From: Haloplanus sp. GDY1
GTDB lineage: Archaea > Halobacteriota > Halobacteria > Halobacteriales > Haloferacaceae
Reading direction: 5' to 3'
DNA length: 64,000 bases
NCBI RefSeq assembly: GCF_023703775.1
Contig: NZ_CP098517.1
Coordinates: 43,229-107,228 of the forward strand
The position numbers were made by a program, and so were the translations under genes. The notes under the pieces are model-generated. The model searched no databases. It was not told the origin of the DNA and worked only from the letters and a program-made list of their open reading frames with translations. Each line of letters begins with the position of its first letter. The first letter of the stretch is position 1. Positions 25,012 to 31,957 of the stretch are shown in pieces.

Positions 25012-25043
25012 CTGTTTATTGTGCCCCCCGAGAGGGCGAGGGC
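25012..25043 (+). promoter_or_regulatory. T-tract/GC hairpin leader element (copy 11)
   Basis: CTGTTTATTGT precedes GCCC, CCCGAGAGGGCGA and GGGC, ending about 31 bases before the GTG start at 25074. Confidence 0.5.
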
Positions 25044-25073
25044 TCCTTCGAAAGCTCTCAGAGGTGACTTCCA

Positions 25074-25421
25074 GTGAGTCAACAACAGCGTCCTGACAAC
25101 GTCTCGATCGACAAGATCCCGGTCGATATCGACAACACGCAATCAGCGGAGGTCGATTCCGCCGACGTCCCCGACGAAATCGAGTCCATCACCCGTGGGC
25201 TCGCCGGTGAGCAGCCGCCGACGAATCCCATAGTGGTTCTCAAGGCGGCCCGGTGGTGGTACATTCACGGCAAGGGCGGCACAGATCCCGCCTTCCAGTG
25301 GGCCATCGAGTGGGCGCGTCATCTTGCGACCGACACGCCCAGTGACGTCGAGCGGTTCGACGAGTTCCTCGAGTACCTCGTCTCGGTTGGCTTTGCGGAC
25401 GAACGCCACGAGCTCCGCTGA
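25074..25421 (+). CDS. Conserved-looking haloarchaeal protein
   Basis: The 115-residue protein starts at a GTG (MSQQQRPDNVSIDKIPVDI). After a disordered acidic N-terminus it has a helical core: PTNPIVVLKAARWWYIHGKG, FQWAIEWARHLATD and VERFDEFLEYLVSVG. I recognise no enzyme motif. The next gene, an ArdC/IrrE-type protein, has its own leader hairpin starting 9 bases after this stop, so the two are close but possibly separate transcripts. Confidence 0.6.
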   Translation: MSQQQRPDNVSIDKIPVDIDNTQSAEVDSADVPDEIESITRGLAGEQPPTNPIVVLKAARWWYIHGKGGTDPAFQWAIEWARHLATDTPSDVERFDEFLEYLVSVGFADERHELR

Positions 25422-25430
25422 CCGACAGAG

Positions 25431-25466
25431 CGGTTTTTTGAACGCCCCTGAGGGGTGCGGCGCGGT
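25431..25466 (+). promoter_or_regulatory. T-tract/GC hairpin leader element (copy 12)
   Basis: CGGTTTTTTGAAC precedes GCCCC, TGAGGGGTGC and GGCGC. It ends about 43 bases before the ATG at 25509. Confidence 0.5.
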
Positions 25467-25508
25467 CTGAGGAGATGCAGTTGCCGTTAATTCGATTCGG
25501 TGATCACG

Positions 25509-26447
25509 ATGTCTACGACCAGTGATTCGTCGGTCTCCTTCGACCAGACCGACACGCGATCGGACGAGATGAACAGTACCATCGAACAGTGGATCGACGA
25601 CCTCGTCGCCGGCGTCGACGACGCGCAGGCGAGTGAGGAGTTCCAAGAGTGGCTCGACGTCCAGAGTCGCTTCCACGACTACTCCTACCGGAACACGCTC
25701 CTCATCAAGCGGCAGTGTCCCGAGGCGAGCCGGGTGGCGGGCTACCGGACGTGGCAGGAGGAGTTCGACCGTCACGTCCAGGAAGGCGAGTCGGCCATCT
25801 GGATCTGGGCACCGATCATCACCAAGCAGTGCCCGGAGTGCGAGAACTCGCCGAGCTACCACGAGGACAGTAACTGTGAGTACGACGAGACGTCGCCCGA
25901 GGAGTGGTCCGAGGGCCTCGTCGGATTCAAGCCCGCGCCGGTGTTCGATGTCTCCCAGACCGAGGGCGAGCCGCTTCCCGATCTGGACACGGAAGCGACC
26001 GGCGACGCCGGCGACCTCGTCGAACAGTTGACTGCCGCCGCTGACGACCTCGGCGTGACGGTGCGAATCGTTCCAGCCGAGGAGTGGACGCACGGCGAGG
26101 CGAAGGGCATCTGCGAGCAGATGAGTCTCGTCGATATGCAGCCGCGTGTCGAGGTGCGTGATCGGGAGAACGAGGCCGATCTCGCCCGGACGCTGGTTCA
26201 CGAGTACGCCCACGCCCTGCTCCACTTCGACGTCGACGACGACACCGAGCGGTCGAAACGCGAAGTCGAGGCCGAAGCCGTCGCGTACGTCGTCGGCCGG
26301 TACTGCGGACTCGACACCAGTGGGTCGGCATTCTACCTCGCAGCCTGGGAGTCGGACGATCCCGATGTCGTTCGCGAGCGGCTCGGACGGATCAGTCGGA
26401 CGGCAGAGGAACTCATCGATTTGCTCAAAGAGCCGCCTGCTCCCTAA
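25509..26447 (+). CDS. ArdC/IrrE-type zinc metallopeptidase, putative anti-restriction protein
   Basis: The N-terminal 110 residues resemble the ssDNA-binding ArdC N-terminal domain: WLDVQSRFHDYSYRNTLLI and RVAGYRTWQEEF, then an aromatic strand, AIWIWAPI. A small zinc site (CPEC plus later Cys) follows. The C-terminal half holds the zincin motif HEYAH at 231-235 with a downstream E-A-E-A-VAYVVGRYCG, the usual third-ligand region of IrrE-type peptidases. ArdC proteins protect conjugating plasmid DNA from restriction, and IrrE-type peptidases cleave repressors. Protection of this plasmid is the likely role. I used the ATG (MSTTSDSSVSF) rather than an upstream GTG. Confidence 0.8.
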   Translation: MSTTSDSSVSFDQTDTRSDEMNSTIEQWIDDLVAGVDDAQASEEFQEWLDVQSRFHDYSYRNTLLIKRQCPEASRVAGYRTWQEEFDRHVQEGESAIWIWAPIITKQCPECENSPSYHEDSNCEYDETSPEEWSEGLVGFKPAPVFDVSQTEGEPLPDLDTEATGDAGDLVEQLTAAADDLGVTVRIVPAEEWTHGEAKGICEQMSLVDMQPRVEVRDRENEADLARTLVHEYAHALLHFDVDDDTERSKREVEAEAVAYVVGRYCGLDTSGSAFYLAAWESDDPDVVRERLGRISRTAEELIDLLKEPPAP

Positions 26448-26452
26448 ATCGG

Positions 26453-26494
26453 TTAACAAACAAATTGTCCGGATCTCCCCTTTTCGTTGGTTAA
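26453..26494. repeat. TTAACCAAC inverted repeat, copy 3 (degenerate)
   Basis: TTAACAAAC (26453-26461, one mismatch) and GTTGGTTAA (26486-26494) flank a 24-base spacer. The right arm runs directly into the T-tract of the next leader hairpin, so the two element families touch here. Confidence 0.6.
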
Positions 26495-26525
26495 GTTTTC
26501 TGCGCCCGCAGAGGGACGGAGGCGC
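26494..26525 (+). promoter_or_regulatory. T-tract/GC hairpin leader element (copy 13)
   Basis: AGTTTTC precedes TGCGCC, CGCAGAGGGACGGA and GGCGCA. It ends about 20 bases before the ATG at 26545. Confidence 0.5.
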
Positions 26526-26544
26526 ATTCTGACCTCCGCGAACC

Positions 26545-27360
26545 ATGACTGACGACTATCTCACAACGGTCCTCGAGGAAGCCGAGCACGTTGCCGAGCA
26601 GCACGACCAGGTCGCTCGAACGACAGACAACCAAGCCCACGAGTACCTCCGATACGCCGTTCTTCGGGTGTTCGAAGGCGAGGCGGATCACCTCCCGGCA
26701 GACTGGACGCCGATCGACGGCGTGACCGTCGGCTACGGGAGCGACGACGCGATGTTCGATAGCTGGGGCTCCAGCGAAGACTGGTGGGAGAGTGTCCCGC
26801 CACAGGAGGCGTGTACCCGTTTTCGGGTGTTCTTCCCGGACGACCACCAGACGGTTCCCCGCGCCATCGTCGACGTGATGGGCGCGCTCGGTGCCTGGCG
26901 CGTCTGGACTGGGTGCGCAGCCGCGTGCGGCTCCTACGACCATCGCGAGCGCCGCGAAGTCCACTACCTGTGGCCGGAAGGCCATCCAGTGGAGGAAGTG
27001 CTCCACGAGCGGCGCAGTGGCCCTGCGGAAGCCGTCGCTCCCGACGGTGGCCGAACGGGCGACGTTCGCGACCGACTGGTCGTCGACGAGAACGCACAGT
27101 CGAAGGATGATCTCGAGCCCCGCACGAAGCGTGCCGTCGCCGAAGCGATGGACGTCTCGCTCCTCTCGAAGGGTGGCCGCTACGAGGTGCAGTCCGCGTC
27201 CGGCAACAGGTACGAAGTCGACGTCATCGACGAATCGTGTACCTGTCACGACTGGCAGCAACGTTCACCCGAAGGCGGCTGCAAGCATCTGCGTCGCGTC
27301 GATCACGAGATCAAACGGGGCCGCGTTCCCCGTCCAGACGGCCGCCTCCCTTCCCCGTAG
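26545..27360 (+). CDS. SWIM zinc-finger protein
   Basis: The 271-residue protein ends with a SWIM finger, SCTCHDWQQRSPEGGCKHL (CxC...CxH), at about residues 231-249, preceded by the usual YEVQSASGNRYEVDV strands. SWIM domains bind DNA or protein and occur in recombination and transposase-linked proteins. The N-terminal half, with WTPIDGVTVGYGSDDAMFDS and REVHYLWPEGHPVEEV, is not recognised. It is preceded by a leader hairpin and inverted repeat copy 3, and converges on the nucleotidyltransferase gene. Plasmid DNA maintenance is a guess. Confidence 0.75.
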   Translation: MTDDYLTTVLEEAEHVAEQHDQVARTTDNQAHEYLRYAVLRVFEGEADHLPADWTPIDGVTVGYGSDDAMFDSWGSSEDWWESVPPQEACTRFRVFFPDDHQTVPRAIVDVMGALGAWRVWTGCAAACGSYDHRERREVHYLWPEGHPVEEVLHERRSGPAEAVAPDGGRTGDVRDRLVVDENAQSKDDLEPRTKRAVAEAMDVSLLSKGGRYEVQSASGNRYEVDVIDESCTCHDWQQRSPEGGCKHLRRVDHEIKRGRVPRPDGRLPSP

Positions 27361-27371
27361 TCGTGACCGGA

Positions 27372-28175
27372 CTACTCCACGGGACGGACCGTGTCGCCAT
27401 CTCGTTGGGCCCGGTCGAACGTTGAGAGATACGCGATCCGGTCGTGAACCTCGTCGGTATCCAGCTCCAGTTCGACGGCCAGTTCGTCGACCGTCATCGG
27501 TTCATCGAGTGCCTGGAGGACTTCGAGCCCCCGGTAGTACCTGTTCGTGAGCTCTTGGACGCGGCCCTCGATCGGCGTGGTCACCCCGTATCGCTCCTCG
27601 AGTTCAACCAGGGCCTCGTTCGCGAACGTGGCGAACTGATCGTCCCCCAGGCGTTCGATCTGGGCTTCGAGTTCAATCCGGACGACGTCGTAATCGAGGC
27701 CGGCCTGCACGAGCATATTCATGTCCTCGATGTCGTCGTCGCGGCCGGCGATCGCCTTGAACAGGAAGATATCCTCGTTGCTGACCAGCCGGACCGTCAG
27801 TCGATCCAGGTTGAGGAACGGCTCACTGCGCTCTTGCATCCCGTCGGTGAGCACGAGCTTGTTCGCGACCTGCTGATTGAAAATGTCGAGGCGACACCCA
27901 TCGTCGTTCTCGACGCAACTCGTCGCCCCCAGCGCCCGATAATCTGGATCTAGCGACTGGACCTCCGCATACCCGAGATCCATCAGGACGGCCCACAGCT
28001 TGCCGTACGCGTCGCCATCCGGGACGACCAGGTCGATATCTTTCGTCGCCCCCTTGAGGTCGCGCAGCGACATCGCGCCACCACCGATCAGGTAGACCGT
28101 GAGCGGTTCAGATAGGCCGTCTCCGATGCGCTGGAATTCGTTCTCGATGTACTCGCGTCCGAATGTTGGTCTCAT
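27372..28175 (-). CDS. Nucleotidyltransferase-fold protein, AbiEii/MNT-like toxin candidate
   Basis: The 267-residue protein has the nucleotidyltransferase signature GGGAMSLRDLKGATKDIDLV, with GG at 31-32 and D-x-D at 46-48. FLFKAIAGRDDDIEDM then matches the downstream helix common in AbiEii-like proteins. A winged helix-like end (MTVDELAVELELDTDEVHDR) is added at the C-terminus. Its ATG overlaps the stop of the upstream HTH gene by four bases. AbiE systems are type IV toxin-antitoxin pairs in which the nucleotidyltransferase is the toxin and blocks growth after phage infection. That role is inferred from gene pairing and motif. Confidence 0.7.
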   Translation of the reverse strand: MRPTFGREYIENEFQRIGDGLSEPLTVYLIGGGAMSLRDLKGATKDIDLVVPDGDAYGKLWAVLMDLGYAEVQSLDPDYRALGATSCVENDDGCRLDIFNQQVANKLVLTDGMQERSEPFLNLDRLTVRLVSNEDIFLFKAIAGRDDDIEDMNMLVQAGLDYDVVRIELEAQIERLGDDQFATFANEALVELEERYGVTTPIEGRVQELTNRYYRGLEVLQALDEPMTVDELAVELELDTDEVHDRIAYLSTFDRAQRDGDTVRPVE

Positions 28176-29098
28176 TGTGGGAGTGGCACCTCGTAGTCAG
28201 CCGCCAGCTCCTGGAACTCATCCCACTCCGGGAGCCGTTCGTCATCAACCTCGCCGTGCGTCTCGAGGTAGCGAAGCAAGGCGTCGATTTCGTCTTCGAG
28301 GCCATACTTCGCCGCCTGCGCTCGGAGGTCCGCCTCGTCGACGTCGACGTGGCTGAGGAGAAGGAGACAGTACGAGCGGTGGCGGCTGCCATCGTCGATT
28401 ACCAGCGTGTGACAGCAGAGCTCCGCCGGCGAGACTGCGTCGAGGTCCTCGGAGTAGCGGTAGTAACGGTGGCCGGTGAGCAGGAACTGGAGGTCGAAGG
28501 CCGCGAATCGGGCGAGCCCGGTTTCGTGGAACGCCTCCGCGTCGATCTCCGTGTCGGCCTGGGCGAGGAATTCGTCGTAGTCCTCCCAGAGAATCGTGCC
28601 CTTCGGGGCGACGGCTTCGAGGCGGTGACGATGTAGATGGTGTGCGAGTTCCCGGGCGAACTCGTGGAGGCGGTCAAAATCGGCGTTGAAGTCATAGCGG
28701 CCGTCGGCCGTCCCGACGAGACCACGGTCGCGAAACCGCTTGAGGACGCGGTTGACCGTGTTGCGGTAGTTGTCGCTCCGGTCGGCGATCTCGGAGACGG
28801 TTCGCGGCTGGTCGAGGTAGTACAGCACCTCGAGTGCCTTCCCGGTCAGCAGCTCGGGGAACTCGATGTGGGAGTGCTGGCGGACGAGGTCCCGATAGAG
28901 TTCGACGGCGCGGGCATCCGACGGGACGACTCGTTTTCGCCGGCCATCGCGTTCCGTGTAGACAAGCCCTTTCTCGACGAGGTCGCCGACGGCACGAGAG
29001 AGGTAGCTCTCGCTGTGGTCGAGTTTCGTCGCGAGTTCGGAGATCGTGTCGCCGCGGTCGACCGTGGCGAGGACCTCGAGTTCGATGCGCCGGAGCAC
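28172..29098 (-). CDS. Winged-helix regulator, AbiEi-like antitoxin candidate
   Basis: The 308-residue protein contains two winged-helix segments: TISELATKLDHSESYLSRAV at about residues 17-37, and a TVSEIADRSDNYRNTVNRVL segment at about 100-120. A longer C-terminal domain ends in an acidic helix. It is the first gene of the pair with the nucleotidyltransferase. A large two-part dyad around a TATA box lies 3-52 bases upstream of its start, as expected for an autoregulating antitoxin. No cysteine-rich site is visible. An independent regulator role is the alternative. Confidence 0.7.
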   Translation of the reverse strand: MLRRIELEVLATVDRGDTISELATKLDHSESYLSRAVGDLVEKGLVYTERDGRRKRVVPSDARAVELYRDLVRQHSHIEFPELLTGKALEVLYYLDQPRTVSEIADRSDNYRNTVNRVLKRFRDRGLVGTADGRYDFNADFDRLHEFARELAHHLHRHRLEAVAPKGTILWEDYDEFLAQADTEIDAEAFHETGLARFAAFDLQFLLTGHRYYRYSEDLDAVSPAELCCHTLVIDDGSRHRSYCLLLLSHVDVDEADLRAQAAKYGLEDEIDALLRYLETHGEVDDERLPEWDEFQELAADYEVPLPQ

Positions 29099-29100
29099 GA

Positions 29101-29150
29101 TGTAACATAGTACGAAACTTGTATATAAAGAAGTTTCGAGTAGTGTTACA
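29101..29150 (-). promoter_or_regulatory. Two-part operator dyad over the AbiEi-like promoter
   Basis: TGTAACA-n5-CGAAACTT (29101-29120) is mirrored by AAGTTTCG-n5-TGTTACA (29131-29150), with a central GTATATAAAG that can serve as the TATA box. Spacing is symmetric on both sides. This layout suggests a dimer or pair of dimers of the HTH protein covering its own promoter. Confidence 0.7.
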
Positions 29151-29181
29151 TCCAGCAGGTGCGAGAACCCTCTCCACCGAT

Positions 29182-29222
29182 TTAACCAACAAAACTATGG
29201 ATTCCCGGGTCGTGTTGGTTAA
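29182..29222. repeat. TTAACCAAC inverted repeat, copy 4
   Basis: TTAACCAACA (29182-29191) and TGTTGGTTAA (29213-29222) flank a 21-base spacer. It lies 84 bases upstream of the AbiEi-like start and 15 bases before the plus-strand ATG at 29237, between divergent genes. Confidence 0.75.
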
Positions 29223-29236
29223 CACGAGAGTAGCCG

Positions 29237-29560
29237 ATGTCCTACGAACCCCCGACCCCACCGGCGAACCTCCCGACGGAGATCGTCAACACGCTCAACG
29301 AGTCAGACCCGGAGCAGCTCCGAGACGTTGCGACGTACGCTGAAGCGCTCGCCGAGCACAAGGAACGGAAAACTCGGCTCGAAGAAGAATCAGACGACGC
29401 CGACATCGAGGACCGCCCCGATGATCTCCCGGACGACGTCCCGACGAAGGCGACAATCACGATCAAGGAGATCAATGATAACCGGTATTACTACTGGCAG
29501 TGGAGGGAAGGAGACAAAATCAAATCCAAGTATAAGGGGCCAGTCAATCCCGACGAGTAG
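29237..29560 (+). CDS. Haloarchaeal DUF6788-like protein
   Basis: The 107-residue protein has an acidic helical N-terminal half (SDPEQLRDVATYAEALAEHK) and ends with a compact aromatic motif, NRYYYWQWREGDKIKSKYKG, that I associate with DUF6788 (unverified). The same ending occurs in integrase-associated and plasmid proteins. It lies immediately left of the origin iterons, so a link to plasmid maintenance is possible but not shown. Confidence 0.65.
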   Translation: MSYEPPTPPANLPTEIVNTLNESDPEQLRDVATYAEALAEHKERKTRLEEESDDADIEDRPDDLPDDVPTKATITIKEINDNRYYYWQWREGDKIKSKYKGPVNPDE

Positions 29561-29590
29561 GAGGGTATCCGGCGAGGTTTCGAAGGGACT

Positions 29591-29819
29591 ACCCCCCGTG
29601 TGCGAGATGAATTGGCAGAAGGCATCGAGTCGGCACCCTCCGTGTGCAAGATGAATTGACTCTCATCGACGGACGCCCCGTGTGAGAGATGAATCGAATG
29701 ATAGATCGCGGTGGACGACACCCCGTGTGCGAAGTGAAATCTTGCGTACCCTTGTCAGACAGTTATAGTAAAATTGACTACTATTCCGTCGGAGCCACAC
29801 CCCGTGTGCGAAATGAATC
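29591..29819. repeat. Origin iterons, left cluster (5 copies)
   Basis: Five direct repeats of the form ACCCCGTGTGCGAGATGAAT occur at 29591-29613, 29635-29657, 29673-29695, 29718-29741 and 29797-29819. Read on the other strand they show CACACGGGGTGT, like the G-rich arm of haloarchaeal origin recognition boxes. An AT-rich stretch at 29761-29785 between copies 4 and 5 could be a melting region. They lie just downstream of the orc1 stop. Confidence 0.85.
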
Positions 29820-29846
29820 CGACGCCGGCGTCGAGGACTCTTCGAG

Positions 29847-31193
29847 TTAGTTACCCTCGAAGAAATCCTCTATCTGCGCGTTGACAACGGACCGGATCAA
29901 ATCTTCGTCGTGTTCCACTTCTTCGAGCCGAATATCGGCTTGAAGCGTCTCAGCGACTACTTCTGGGTCGTCGACAAAGGTGTACTCCTTGTGGACACCA
30001 CTTCCGTAGCCTCGTCCTCGTTTCTCCGATGTGACGAAGTTGTAGGTCTCGGCCTCACTCATATATCGTAGGTAGGAGTCTCGTGACTTCTCGTCGGCAT
30101 CGAGGAGATCGGTGAGATACTGATATACGCGGTATGCAACCGTGCTAGGAACAGCGTTCAGGTTTCGTTTGGAGTGGACTGGGACGATTGCAGTAGCGTA
30201 CAGCGAGAGCTTCTTTTGCGTCGAGAGCCCCTGCATCTGAGTTAACGTCCGGTCGCGTTCGGCTTCTTCCTGGGCGTCGCGAACGTGCTCTTCACGAATC
30301 GTGTCTTCGCCGGCTCGGTCCGCTATCTCACCGGCTTTCCTGAACAGATCAATTGCCTTGCGCGCATCACCGTGGTCTTGGGCGGCGAACGCGGCACTGA
30401 GAGGAATGATGCCGTCCTCTAGAACATCGTCTTGGTATGCATCACGACGTCGCTCGAGAATCGACTGCAACTGGTTCGCGTCGTAGTCGGGGAAGACAAC
30501 ATCCTGCGGATTGAATGAACTCTCGGCCCGGCCGTCCAGATCTTCCATAAACCGGGGATCGTTCGTGAGCGCAGCGACGGAAACGTGCCCCTCGATGCGA
30601 CCGAGCTGTGACGCTCGCGACAGCTGGTAGAGCAGTTTCGAATACGCCGGCTCATCGTTCGGATCTCGCTGCCGGCCGACTAGAAGATCGACCTCGTCGA
30701 GGATGATGATGACCGAGTCGAAATTGTTGCTCAGAATTTCGTAGAATCGATTGAGCTTCTGATCCGTCGAGATACCGCTCTGCGGTATGCCGACATCGAC
30801 GCCGGCTTCGTGCGCTGCATTTTTCGCCAAGCGATAGACAGCGCGGTCGTGCGATTTGATTGTCTGGCAGTTGATTTTGATGACACCGAACCGGTCCCCT
30901 TGTGAGTTCGCGAGTTCGAGAACCTGCTGACAGACTGCGTTAATGATGAGCGATTTCCCAGTGCCCGACGGCCCGTAGAGAAGCATATTGGGCGGTCGGT
31001 TTCCTTGCAACGCCGGCCGAAGATAGGTGATGATGTCATCCAGCTGGTCATCGCGACCGACAATCCGGTCCTCGTCGATGACAGCGTCGGGATCGAGCAA
31101 CCCCTTATCCTGAAAAACAGAATTCTGAACGCCCTCCTGAAGACGGCCTTTGATAGATTGTGAGAGGGATTGTTGATCGTCGCCGTCAGCCAT
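29847..31193 (-). CDS. orc1: Orc1/Cdc6 replication initiator
   Basis: The 448-residue AAA+ protein has Walker A GPSGTGKS at 74-81 and Walker B IIILDEVD, with DEVD at 166-169. The central sensor region includes FMEDLDGRAESSFNPQDVVF, and a winged-helix C-terminal domain includes LSLYATAIVP. It binds origin recognition boxes and loads the helicase. It is embedded between two clusters of matching iterons, so it almost certainly initiates from them, and the arrangement may also let it repress itself. It is distinct from the second, shorter Orc at 38.6 kb. Confidence 0.92.
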   Translation of the reverse strand: MADGDDQQSLSQSIKGRLQEGVQNSVFQDKGLLDPDAVIDEDRIVGRDDQLDDIITYLRPALQGNRPPNMLLYGPSGTGKSLIINAVCQQVLELANSQGDRFGVIKINCQTIKSHDRAVYRLAKNAAHEAGVDVGIPQSGISTDQKLNRFYEILSNNFDSVIIILDEVDLLVGRQRDPNDEPAYSKLLYQLSRASQLGRIEGHVSVAALTNDPRFMEDLDGRAESSFNPQDVVFPDYDANQLQSILERRRDAYQDDVLEDGIIPLSAAFAAQDHGDARKAIDLFRKAGEIADRAGEDTIREEHVRDAQEEAERDRTLTQMQGLSTQKKLSLYATAIVPVHSKRNLNAVPSTVAYRVYQYLTDLLDADEKSRDSYLRYMSEAETYNFVTSEKRGRGYGSGVHKEYTFVDDPEVVAETLQADIRLEEVEHDEDLIRSVVNAQIEDFFEGN

Positions 31194-31230
31194 GTTTGCC
31201 GATTAGGTCGAGACTATAAATAAATATGGG

Positions 31231-31541
31231 TACCGTGTGCGAGGTTAAATCAGCTGTATTCAGCCGATAGAGGCAGTTTCAAAGAGGGTGTGCGATTAAG
31301 ACCACGAACCGCGGGCGAAATCAATTGCTCGAAGAGACCCTCCGTGTGCGAAGTGAAATCAGGTACACGTCGAGGATAGCGACCGCCGTTTCGTCAGAGA
31401 TAGCAAGCGTCGATGGGCCTACCCCCCGTGTGCGAGATGAAACACTGGACGGAATTATGGGCCGAATGAGATCGACGAGGTCGATGGGAGGTGGAAAACT
31501 CACGGTAACCCGCCCCCACACCCCGTGTGCGAGATGAATTT
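31231..31541. repeat. Origin iterons, right cluster
   Basis: Repeats matching the left cluster lie at 31337-31360, 31421-31443 and 31518-31541. A degenerate copy is at 31231-31251 and a weak one near 31286-31300. Orientation is the same as in the left cluster. Copies at 31421 and 31518 are nearly identical to those at 29591 and 29797. Confidence 0.82.
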
Positions 31542-31552
31542 ATCGAAGAGGT

Positions 31553-31762
31553 GTGGCCGGAGTAGCGCTGGCGATCACCCAATATCGGAGAGATAAGCCA
31601 CGATCAGCCGAGATAACGGAGGAACAGGCCAGAAAACGTTCCGAGCAACTCGTCGAAGAACGCGGTCTTGTCACGAAACATACTGTTTCGTTTCGACCGA
31701 CATTAGTGCCACTACGGTTCGGGTTGACAGAGTGGCTATGTAAAGGTTTCCCTGAAACATAG
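31553..31762 (+). CDS. Doubtful small ORF in the origin region
   Basis: This 69-residue frame starts at a GTG and contains EITEEQARKRSEQLVEERGL, which reads like a helix, then RPTLVPLRFGLTEW. It is basic rather than acidic, unlike most proteins here. It may be a remnant or chance frame. I list it because it is the only frame with any coding look in this gap. Confidence 0.25.
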   Translation: MAGVALAITQYRRDKPRSAEITEEQARKRSEQLVEERGLVTKHTVSFRPTLVPLRFGLTEWLCKGFPET

Positions 31763-31863
31763 CCCTCGTCAGTTGTGCCTTCTCGTCTTCTCTATCCCGT
31801 AAAATCAGCCAATACGGCACTTTCGACGCAGCTCTCCGTGATCACCCCCTCCCACCGTTCTTC

Positions 31864-31888
31864 TGATTTCATATCGCACACGGGGTGT
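31864..31888 (-). repeat. Inverted origin iteron
   Basis: TTTCATATCGCACACGGGGT is the iteron in opposite orientation to the other nine. Opposed recognition boxes usually frame the unwinding element, so this copy may mark the right border of the origin. Confidence 0.75.
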
Positions 31889-31916
31889 GGGGGTTCACGA
31901 CTTGTCTTTTCGGTGA

Positions 31917-31957
31917 TTAACCAACGTTCTCCGGCCAATCGGATTTATGTTGGTTAA
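31917..31957. repeat. TTAACCAAC inverted repeat, copy 5
   Basis: TTAACCAAC (31917-31925) and GTTGGTTAA (31949-31957) flank a 23-base spacer. The right arm overlaps the TAA stop of polB, as copy 1 overlaps a stop codon at 1.7 kb. Confidence 0.72.

Larger units (their letters stand above)
31194..31953. other. Origin region upstream of orc1
   Basis: This 760-base stretch between orc1 and polB has an AT-rich promoter/melting segment (ACTATAAATAAATATG, about 31213-31228), the right iteron cluster, an inverted iteron at 31864 and the start of inverted repeat copy 5. Only one weak ORF is present. The iterons on both sides of orc1 and the opposing orientation of the last one are typical of haloarchaeal origins. 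Confidence 0.8.

Noticed and set aside
29591..31541. Regularly recurring 20-base repeats that could suggest a CRISPR array
   Set aside because: Spacing is irregular, repeats diverge, they flank an orc gene and match origin-box structure; no cas genes are present.
31553..31762. A firm small gene in the origin region
   Set aside because: Composition is basic and start is GTG without support; kept only as a doubtful ORF.
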